Positions 57,913-64,000 of a DNA stretch of 64,000 bases are shown one piece after another. The notes below the pieces were generated by a model. The model had not been told where the DNA came from and ran no database searches. It saw only the letters and a program-made list of their open reading frames with translations. A program made the position numbers and the translations under genes. The DNA comes from Tautonia marina (GTDB lineage: Bacteria > Planctomycetota > Planctomycetia > Isosphaerales > Isosphaeraceae), in NCBI RefSeq assembly GCF_009177065.1, contig NZ_WEZF01000021.1, positions 62,001 through 126,000 of the forward strand, in the 5' to 3' direction. The number at the start of each line of letters is the position of its first letter. Positions within the stretch are counted from its first letter, which is position 1.

Positions 57913-57936
57913 TCGGTTCATGAGGCGCATGACAAT

Positions 57937-57978
57937 ACCGGGGACTGGCACCGAGCGGTCGAGGTGCCTCTCCCCGGT
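57937..57978. terminator. Two-part hairpin between convergent genes
   Basis: ACCGGGGA (57937-57944) pairs with TCCCCGGT (57971-57978), and inside it GGCACC (57947-57952) pairs with GGTGCC (57963-57968). TTTCGT follows on the plus strand. Confidence 0.6.
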
Positions 57979-58027
57979 TTCGTCATGTGCGATCTGGTCG
58001 ATCGAGCCCCCGATCAAACCGATCCGA

Positions 58028-58750
58028 TCACAGCACGAACTTCAACACCGCGAAGCCGCCGACCAGCAGCAGCGTGAACAGGACCGCGAGCAAGTTGAAG
58101 TATTTCTCAACGAAAAGCCTCGCCGGCGGTCCCCACGTCTTGATGATCCAGGCAACCACGAAGAACCGAAGTCCTCGCGAGGCGATCGAGGCCAGCGTGA
58201 AGACGATCAGGTTCACCTGTGCCACCCCGGCCGTCACCGTCACGAGCTTGTAGGGCAGGGGGGTCAGGCCGAAGATGAACACGATCCAGGCGTTCCAGTG
58301 GTCATAGACCTGGAACAGGTATTCCCCTCCCAGCCGCTCGGCCCCGATCGACTTCAGCAGATAACTCGGCAGCGCAATATCCTCGCGCCCTTCGACCGTC
58401 ACCAGGTCCACATGGGCCAGGTTCTGGACAATCCAGGTCCCCACCGTTTCCCAGGCCGCGAAGCCGATTGCATACCCGAACATCCCGCCCAGCACCGACG
58501 CGACCGTGCACCAGAACGCCAGCCGCACCCATCGCGTGGTCGCGGCCAGCACCAGGGGGATGAGCAACACATCCGGCGGGATCGGGAAGACGCTACTCTC
58601 GATGAACGAGATCGCCATCAAGACCGGCAACCCGTACCGGGTTTCCGCCCAGCTCAAGACCCAGTTGTACATCCGCCGGTGCACGGCCCATTTCGAAACC
58701 GGCGGCGCGGCTTCGGCGGTGATCGAGACAGAGGCGTCGTGCGATGCCAT
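58028..58750 (-). CDS. VTT/SNARE-associated (YqaA/DedA-like) membrane protein
   Basis: A 240-residue inner membrane protein with about five helices. The VTT-domain hallmarks are SFIESSVFPIPPDVLLIPLVLA at the start and FIFGLTPLPYKLVTVTAGVAQVN in the second half, with SRGLRFFVVAWIIK near the end. YqaA/DedA proteins support membrane homeostasis and, in some cases, lipid-carrier transport; the specific role is unknown. The ATG at 58750 was chosen; an in-frame start 18 bases upstream is possible. Confidence 0.85.
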   Translation of the reverse strand: MASHDASVSITAEAAPPVSKWAVHRRMYNWVLSWAETRYGLPVLMAISFIESSVFPIPPDVLLIPLVLAATTRWVRLAFWCTVASVLGGMFGYAIGFAAWETVGTWIVQNLAHVDLVTVEGREDIALPSYLLKSIGAERLGGEYLFQVYDHWNAWIVFIFGLTPLPYKLVTVTAGVAQVNLIVFTLASIASRGLRFFVVAWIIKTWGPPARLFVEKYFNLLAVLFTLLLVGGFAVLKFVL

Positions 58751-58870
58751 GAGCGGGCAAGACTCCACAATGAGGAATGAAGGAAAACGCTCGGCCGAGC
58801 CACCCGCGGAAGCACTTCCCCGGCATCGCTCGCCCTGGGATCGAGTCCACTCAATCCCCGGTCGTTTGAA

Positions 58871-59317
58871 TCACGGCGCGTCGTCCGGAGACGCTGCGGA
58901 TTCCGGTTCCGGTCGCACCAGGAGCGAGACGTTGCGAATCCCGGACGCATCGCAGACCGACAGCACATCGGCCAGATCCTGGAAACTCAGGGTCGCGTCG
59001 CCCCGGATCTGTACCCCTTGCTCGTCGTAGTTTGCCTGGGCCTGTTCCAGAAGGTCGCGGAGCGCCTCCAGGTCGTATTCCTCGGCTCCCACGGCCACCC
59101 GGCCCGGTTCGATCACCGTCAACCTCAGGTCCTCGGGGGCCGAGGTCAGCGGCGCGGCATTGCCGACTTCGGGCACCCGGACCGTAAATTGCAGGTCGTC
59201 CCAATCGTACAGCCGCGAGGCGACCATGAAGAAGATCAAAAGACAGAGCATGACGTCCACCATTGGCGTCATGTTGATAAAGGGCATCTCCTCGGTGTTC
59301 TGTCCATCACCCAGCAT
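58871..59317 (-). CDS. ExbD/TolR-family biopolymer transport protein
   Basis: A 148-residue protein: a short cytoplasmic N-terminus, a single membrane helix with the essential Asp (INMTPMVDVMLCLLIFFMVAS), and a periplasmic domain ending in an acidic Pro-rich tail. It starts 87 bases after the ExbB-like gene on the same strand, so the two form a motor pair. The pair would convert proton motive force into mechanical work for a TonB- or Tol-like partner. No tonB or tolA gene is in the window. Confidence 0.92.
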   Translation of the reverse strand: MLGDGQNTEEMPFINMTPMVDVMLCLLIFFMVASRLYDWDDLQFTVRVPEVGNAAPLTSAPEDLRLTVIEPGRVAVGAEEYDLEALRDLLEQAQANYDEQGVQIRGDATLSFQDLADVLSVCDASGIRNVSLLVRPEPESAASPDDAP

Positions 59318-59404
59318 AAGGGGCCTCGGCTCCGTCTCGGCCTCGGATCATCGTTTCGGTCGTGAAGATCGTTGCATCTCCGAACGGATCAGACCGTCAC
59401 CACC

Positions 59405-60355
59405 TCAAAGGGCTCGCGATTCCGGCCGCCCGCGCTCGGCCGCGGTCAGACCCGGCATCCCCCGCCGATCGTTCCCGGCCCACGTCTCGGCCGAAACCAG
59501 CTCGATCACCCGGCGAACCTGCTCGTCCAGCTCCCTCACCAGCCGGTCGATCCGGTTCAAGAGGGCGTAGTACGCAATGACCGAAACAATCGCGATCACC
59601 AGGCCAAACGCCGTCGCCACCAACGCCAGGCTGATGCCATTGGCCAGCGCCTGGCCTCGTGAGGCATCCTGAATCGCTGGGCCTCCCAGTGCCTCGAATG
59701 CCTCAATCAGGCCAACCACCGTGCCCAGCAAGCCCAGCAGCGGAGCAAGCGTCGCCGTGCCGTTCAGCACCCGCACGTTGCGCTTCATGTCGGCGATTTC
59801 CGACGCCGCGTCCGCCTCAACCGCCTGCCGGATCGCCGTTGCCGGCTGGCCCCAGTAGCGAATCGCATGGCCGAAGATCCGGGCGACCGGGCTTTCATGC
59901 GCCCGACACAGCTCGGCGGCGCGGTCGCGGTCCAGCTTTCCCGCGGCGAGCCGTTCCAGAAACCGCTCGACAAAATCCCTCGGAATCACCCGAGCCCGCC
60001 GCAAGGCCACTGCCCGTTCCAGCGTGAAGCCCACCGTGGCCACCGAGCACAGCACCAGCGGAATCAGCATCGGGTTGACGGTGCGGATCAAGGTCCAAAC
60101 GCTCGACGTCCCCACCGGAGCGGCTTGCGGTTCGGCAGCATCGGCTGCCCCCAGCTCACCATCAGCCCCGATCGGCGGCTCGGTCAGGCGATCCACCACC
60201 ACCTCGGCCACTGGATCGCTCGGGTCGATCGCCTCCGGCTCCGGCGCCTGTTCCTGAGCGGCCGACACCATCGTCATCGTAACGATCAGGCCAACCAGCG
60301 ACGCCAATCGCACCACGAGCCGAAGCCCCGCGACACCTGCTCGGACTCGGCCCAT
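59405..60355 (-). CDS. ExbB/TolQ/MotA-family proton channel protein
   Basis: A 316-residue protein. An N-terminal signal-like hydrophobic stretch (VVRLASLVGLIVTMTMVSAAQ) is followed by an acidic linker (about 33-80), and then the MotA/TolQ/ExbB domain with three helices. Family motifs: LNGTATLAPLLGLLGTVVGLIEAF and ISLALVATAFGLVIAIVSVIAYY. The added signal and periplasmic extension are typical of long ExbB variants. It is paired with ExbD downstream. Confidence 0.92.
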   Translation of the reverse strand: MGRVRAGVAGLRLVVRLASLVGLIVTMTMVSAAQEQAPEPEAIDPSDPVAEVVVDRLTEPPIGADGELGAADAAEPQAAPVGTSSVWTLIRTVNPMLIPLVLCSVATVGFTLERAVALRRARVIPRDFVERFLERLAAGKLDRDRAAELCRAHESPVARIFGHAIRYWGQPATAIRQAVEADAASEIADMKRNVRVLNGTATLAPLLGLLGTVVGLIEAFEALGGPAIQDASRGQALANGISLALVATAFGLVIAIVSVIAYYALLNRIDRLVRELDEQVRRVIELVSAETWAGNDRRGMPGLTAAERGRPESRAL

Positions 60356-60628
60356 CGGGCACCCTCCCGGCCTTTTGTACGATCACGGTCCCGATCCCGT
60401 TTCGCAAGAGATCAAGGCCCGGCCCCCTCCTGGATCGCTCGGGCAAGCACGCCCGCCCGGCACGCCGCGGTTCACCATTCGAGCACGATTCTAGCGGCCC
60501 GGCTCCCCCTGTCAATTCAATCGAATTTCCGGGCCACAACGAACTTGCACCCCCATTCCCTTCGTATACAATACAGGTGTACATCTTGCGCAAACTTGGA
60601 CCTGAAGCGAGGCGAGGAGGTGGGGGTC

Positions 60629-61012
60629 ATGGCTCGATCAATGACCGCGGCGAGGGGTTCTCACGGTTCGAATGCCTCCAGAGGCCGAGCCTATGAGCTT
60701 TATTTGACGATCAACACCTTCCCCTATCTCGTCCGGCCGATCCTGGCCGACCCTCTCCTCGCGTGCCGGGCCTTCCAGTTGACCAAGCCCGACGGCACCC
60801 GGTACGACGTCTCCCAGACCCGTCACGGCGCAACCTGCGACTGCCCCGATTTCATCTACCGACGCGATGGCCTCGACCCGCTCGGCTGCAAGCACATCCG
60901 AGCCCTCGTTGCCTGTGGGCTCATCGAGCGCACCGAGCGGGAAATTGCGGCCGCCGCCTTGCTCTCCGGTGAGCAGACGCACGGGGCTCTGTCCGTCCCC
61001 CGATCCCCTTGA
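60629..61012 (+). CDS. Small SWIM-type zinc finger protein, 127 aa
   Basis: A small protein with the SWIM signature C70-x-C72-x14-C87-x-H89 (ATCDCPDFIYRRDGLDPLGCKHIRAL). SWIM domains bind zinc and mediate DNA or protein interactions in helicases, transposases and other proteins; here the domain stands almost alone after a 65-residue N-terminal region (YELYLTINTFPYLVRPILAD). GAGGAGG nine bases upstream strongly supports the ATG at 60629. Long in-frame upstream sequence is antisense to exbB and is rejected. It ends one base from the stop of the convergent gene. Its role is unknown. Confidence 0.8.
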   Translation: MARSMTAARGSHGSNASRGRAYELYLTINTFPYLVRPILADPLLACRAFQLTKPDGTRYDVSQTRHGATCDCPDFIYRRDGLDPLGCKHIRALVACGLIERTEREIAAAALLSGEQTHGALSVPRSP

Positions 61013-61013
61013 C

Positions 61014-61784
61014 TCAGGTCCACTGTCCCTCGACCAGCGGCTTGAGCATCTTCGGCGATCGATGGAGCTTCAATTCTCGAAGAATCTCGGCCTGATCCAC
61101 GTCTTCCTGTTGAGGGTCGAGATCGATCCCAAGTTCCTCTGCCACGTCGTCGTGAGCCCCAATCAGCATCAGTTCGGCCCCTTCGTGGTTGAGGAAGTTG
61201 GGAGGATCGACCGCCAGAAAGCGCCGCCCGTCGAACCGTTCTTGCAGCGACTTCGGAAACTCCGCCTGCTGCGATTCGGACAGCCCCACCCCTTTCGGCG
61301 ACGACGCCTCTGGGTTCTTCACCGAAAGGATGTAGCTGGCCTGCGGTTCGATGTTCAGTTCCTTCTGCACGGTTCCGGGCGTCTCCGGCAGTTCGAGCGC
61401 GTAGGCCAGGTGCGTATGATCGCCGTGTCGGACGATCGCATACACTCCCTCGCCCGCCGGTCGGGCCGCCGGTTGGTGCCGGGTCCCTCGCGTCTTGGTC
61501 TTGTACGTCTCCGAGGCGAACTCCTCGTGCGCCTCGTCTCGGTTCGCGCAGACCTTCGACACGAAGGCCCAGTGACGCGAACCGCCGTTCTCAAGCTCCG
61601 GCATGCGCTTGCGTCCCAGGGTGATCAGGCGGTATCGCCTGGCCCTCCTCGGATGCAAGACCATGATGAAGCGCTGGATGTCGTCGAGCCCTTCCGGGTC
61701 GCGCTCCTCGACGTCGGGCCGGTAGAGAAAGAAAATGTCTCCACCTTCCAGCAACTCGACCTTGGAGTTTCGAGAGTTGGCCAT
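61014..61784 (-). CDS. Conserved-looking protein of unknown function, 256 aa
   Basis: A soluble protein of 256 residues that I do not recognise. It opens with SKVELLEGGDIFFLYRPDVEER and has well-formed segments (DIQRFIMVLHPRRARRYRLITLGRKRMPE; HWAFVSKVCANRDEAHEEF), read in parts, that look like a real folded domain. There is no signal peptide or membrane helix. The ATG at 61784 has GGAG 12 bases upstream. It shares the string EGVYA(I/V)(V/I)R with the hypothetical protein at 63122-63505, which may be coincidence. Divergent from mqnE with about 185 bases between them. No function is proposed. Confidence 0.75.
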   Translation of the reverse strand: MANSRNSKVELLEGGDIFFLYRPDVEERDPEGLDDIQRFIMVLHPRRARRYRLITLGRKRMPELENGGSRHWAFVSKVCANRDEAHEEFASETYKTKTRGTRHQPAARPAGEGVYAIVRHGDHTHLAYALELPETPGTVQKELNIEPQASYILSVKNPEASSPKGVGLSESQQAEFPKSLQERFDGRRFLAVDPPNFLNHEGAELMLIGAHDDVAEELGIDLDPQQEDVDQAEILRELKLHRSPKMLKPLVEGQWT

Positions 61785-61969
61785 CGTCGGATGCTCCGCT
61801 CGGGACAAATTCGGAAGTCCATACGTCTCCGTTCTGACCCGCAGACCCGATGCCGAACCGCAAGCATCCCGCGCTCGAACCGTGCCTTGATGGTCCGTTC
61901 AATTCCGACTAAACTTACTGACGAAACCGAGTCTTCCGGGACGACCCTCCTCCAACCTGGACCCCACGC

Positions 61970-63121
61970 ATGGCGACCGACGATCCCCGATTGCTGGAGA
62001 TTCGCGAGAAGGTTGAGGCAGGCCGGCGCCTGAGCTTTGACGACGGCTTGGCGCTCTACGCCACGAACGATCTGTTTACGCTCGGGGAAATGGCCAACCT
62101 CGTCCGCGAGCGCTACAACGCCAATTTTGCCTATTACAACGTTAACACTCATATCAATCCGACCAACGTCTGCGTCTACAAGTGCGACTTCTGCGCCTTC
62201 CGCGCCGACCTGAACGACCCGCGTGCTTACACGATGGGCGAATCCGAGATCAAGGAACGGGCCGAACAGGCCCACGCCCGAGGCGCCACCGAGCTGCACA
62301 TCGTCGGCGGTCTGCACCACAAGCTCCCGTTCCAGTATTACGTCGATGTCGTCCGGTGGGTGAAGGAAGCCGCCCCCGAGATTCACGTGAAGGCGTACAC
62401 CGCCGTCGAGTACGAGTGGTTCCGCAAGATCGAACGCGGCTCGTCCCTCCGCGACATTCTTCAACGCCTGCTCGACGCCGGCCTCGGCAGCCTTCCCGGC
62501 GGTGGTGCCGAGATCTTCCACCCCGAGGTCCGCGACCAGATCTGCGGCGCGAAGGCCTCGACCGAAACCTGGCTTGAGGTCCACCGCACCGCCCACCAAC
62601 TGGGCCTGCACTCCAACGCCACCATGCTCTACGGGCACATCGAACGCCCCGAGCACCGGATCGACCACATGATCCGCCTCCGCGAGCTTCAGGACGAAAC
62701 CGGCGGTTTCCAGACCTTCATCCCGCTGGCCTTCCACCCGGACAATTCCCGGATGGACGAGATTCCCAAGCCCTCTGGCGTGATGGATCTGAAAACGATG
62801 GCCATCAGCCGCCTGATGCTCGACAACTTCCCTCACATCAAGGCGTACTGGATCATGCTCGGTATCAAGACCGCCCAGGTCGCCCTCTCCTTCGGGGCCG
62901 ACGACCTCGACGGCACCGTCGTGCATGAGACGATCTACCACGAAGCCGGCGCCGAGACTCCCGAGGAAATGACCATCGACGAGATCCGCCGCCTCATTGC
63001 CGAGGCTGGCCGCGATCCCGTCGAACGCGACACCCTCTACCACCGCATCGAACGCGACGGCGCCCGCTGGTGGCCCGGCGAGCACATCGACGTCCCCGCC
63101 CTCGCCGGCGTCGTTCGCTGA
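61970..63121 (+). CDS. mqnE: Aminofutalosine synthase MqnE
   Basis: A 383-residue radical SAM enzyme of the futalosine menaquinone pathway. It joins 3-[(1-carboxyvinyl)oxy]benzoate to adenosine from SAM, giving aminofutalosine. The cluster motif is C68-VYK-C72-DF-C75 (NVCVYKCDFCAFRAD). Other hallmarks are ELHIVGGLHHKLPFQYY, LPGGGAEIFHPEVRDQIC and FIPLAFHPDNSRM. Length is normal for MqnE. The other mqn genes are not in the window. The finding implies menaquinone is made by the futalosine route in this organism. Confidence 0.95.
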   Translation: MATDDPRLLEIREKVEAGRRLSFDDGLALYATNDLFTLGEMANLVRERYNANFAYYNVNTHINPTNVCVYKCDFCAFRADLNDPRAYTMGESEIKERAEQAHARGATELHIVGGLHHKLPFQYYVDVVRWVKEAAPEIHVKAYTAVEYEWFRKIERGSSLRDILQRLLDAGLGSLPGGGAEIFHPEVRDQICGAKASTETWLEVHRTAHQLGLHSNATMLYGHIERPEHRIDHMIRLRELQDETGGFQTFIPLAFHPDNSRMDEIPKPSGVMDLKTMAISRLMLDNFPHIKAYWIMLGIKTAQVALSFGADDLDGTVVHETIYHEAGAETPEEMTIDEIRRLIAEAGRDPVERDTLYHRIERDGARWWPGEHIDVPALAGVVR

Positions 63122-63505
63122 TCATGTGATCTGTTCGTGATCCAGGAAGAACAGGCCGATGTCCGAGAGTTCCGCCTCTCGGGCATTGGCCTTTTTTTGT
63201 TTCGAATGGATGAACTGATCCACCCAATCCGACGCCTCACCGAGTTTGGCTCGGCTCCAACCCTCGCCCTCGCTCTCGGGGGAGCCGGTGCTCCCGGCCG
63301 CTCCGGCATCATCGGCCGGAGCCCACCCACGATCTCCGCCCCACTCGCACGTCCGAATCACGGCGTAAACACCTTCCCAGATGAAGGTTACGACTTCCCC
63401 TTCGCGGCCTCGTGTCGGACATCCCTCTGCGTCCCAGCCCAGCCCGGCCTGGCACGGACCGAGTAGGTGTACGCACGCAGGCCGCAAAAGATCACCAAGA
63501 AACAT
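63122..63505 (-). CDS. Hypothetical protein, about 127 aa (start uncertain)
   Basis: The C-terminal 90 residues read like a real protein: VVTFIWEGVYAVIRTCEWGGDRGW, then a Gly/Ala/Ser-rich acidic linker, then LGEASDWVDQFIHSKQKKANA and SDIGLFFLDHEQIT. Its stop lies directly against the mqnE stop. The N-terminal part is weak, and no ribosome binding site supports any start (ATG 63505, TTG 63523), so the gene may be a remnant or begin within this stretch. No function is proposed. Nothing else is visible in 63506-63614. Confidence 0.4.
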   Translation of the reverse strand: MFLGDLLRPACVHLLGPCQAGLGWDAEGCPTRGREGEVVTFIWEGVYAVIRTCEWGGDRGWAPADDAGAAGSTGSPESEGEGWSRAKLGEASDWVDQFIHSKQKKANAREAELSDIGLFFLDHEQIT

Positions 63506-63614
63506 GAGATACCAAAGATTCAATCTTGACTAAGACGATCGACTTGGTAATGATCCTGCACCACGTCGCGTCTGGTCGGCGCGTCGGGTGAGAAGTGGAT
63601 CAGAGGACCGCAAG

Positions 63615-64000
63615 ATGAGCCGTCAGGACACACGTCGAGGGGGATACCGGGCTGGAGGTTGGGCGAGCGGGCCGATGCTGCTTGCTCTGGCGATCGGGGG
63701 CCTGGGGTGTTCGGGCGACGATGGCCCGAAGACCTACCCGGTGGAGGGGGTCTTGCGCGTCGGCGGCGAGCCGGCGGCGGGGGCGTTTCTCGTCTTCCAC
63801 CCGACCGACGGCAGTGAGGAGCGTCCTCGGGCGCAGGTGGGACCGGATGGCACCTTCCGGCTCTCGACCTGGTCCGAGGGGGACGGCGCCCCGGCGGGCG
63901 ACTACGCCGTAACTGTGGAATGGTGGAAGCTGCGGTTCGAGCATGGCGAGGCAGTTCCGGGAGCGAATGTCATTCCCCCCCAGTACACCAGCCCCGAGCA
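63615..64000 (+). CDS. Lipoprotein with carboxypeptidase-regulatory-like domain (partial, runs off the window)
   Basis: An open frame from the ATG at 63615 to the window end without a stop. The first 35 residues form a probable lipoprotein signal (MLLALAIGGLGCSG). The following part (YPVEGVLRVGGEPAAGAFLVFHP; VGPDGTFRLSTWSEGDGAPAGDYAV) matches the transthyretin/carboxypeptidase-regulatory-like fold found in many small planctomycete lipoproteins, often next to DUF1559 genes. GAGGA lies about eight bases upstream of the start. The C-terminus lies beyond 64000. Confidence 0.75.
   Translation, partial: MSRQDTRRGGYRAGGWASGPMLLALAIGGLGCSGDDGPKTYPVEGVLRVGGEPAAGAFLVFHPTDGSEERPRAQVGPDGTFRLSTWSEGDGAPAGDYAVTVEWWKLRFEHGEAVPGANVIPPQYTSPE

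Overview
The window looks like a chromosome segment of a planctomycete, most likely of the Isosphaerales/Isosphaeraceae type. The basis is a GC-rich sequence packed with families concentrated in that phylum: two DUF1549/DUF1553 (PSD1, planctomycete cytochrome c) plus DUF1501 pairs, a DUF1559 pseudopilin-like protein, a DUF1080 protein, a sulfatase, several Tat-exported enzymes and many small lipoproteins. Species assignment is inference. I see no phage, IS element, CRISPR array or rRNA.

Layout. 0.1-6 kb: a Tat-exported sugar isomerase-like TIM barrel, a glycosyltransferase translationally coupled to a double Kdo/WaaP-like kinase, a DUF1570-like metallopeptidase lipoprotein, and a pterin carbinolamine dehydratase. 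6-11.4 kb: an osmoprotectant ABC transporter (ATPase plus a permease-binding-protein fusion), then a lipase-like lipoprotein, a nitrilase-family amidase and a VanZ-like protein. 11.5-18.1 kb: an L-rhamnose operon (rhaA, ATPase, permease, permease-binding-protein fusion, DUF1080) with ATGA or 1-base junctions. 18.2-26.8 kb: two consecutive PSD1/DUF1501 pairs. 27-34 kb: RlmN-like methyltransferase, HtrA protease followed by a very large hairpin, a lipoprotein, an RND/MMPL transporter and a 57-residue lipoprotein. 34.5-39 kb: DUF1559 protein, tRNA-Asn, a short ribbon-helix-helix protein, a GbsR-type regulator, a structured intergenic region ending in a strong terminator, and citrate synthase.

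39-43.6 kb holds the most unusual gene: a 1506-residue protein with a textbook voltage-sensor domain (S4 with eight regularly spaced arginines) but no recognisable ion-selectivity filter. 43.7-52.4 kb: CysQ-like phosphatase, sulfatase, two Tat-exported aldo/keto reductases, a TolC-family lipoprotein with a long proline-rich tail, and an orphan Phd/YefM antitoxin. 52.6-64 kb: tRNA-Ala, SurE, FKBP lipoprotein, GT4 glycosyltransferase, a divergent Nramp-family transporter, a VTT/YqaA membrane protein, ExbB/ExbD, a mini SWIM-zinc protein, a protein of unknown function, MqnE (futalosine menaquinone pathway) and a lipoprotein cut by the window end.

The coherent systems are the rhamnose uptake/isomerisation operon, the osmoprotectant transporter, the ExbB-ExbD motor and the PSD1/DUF1501 cassettes. 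Both ABC importers carry their binding protein fused to the permease through an extra membrane helix.
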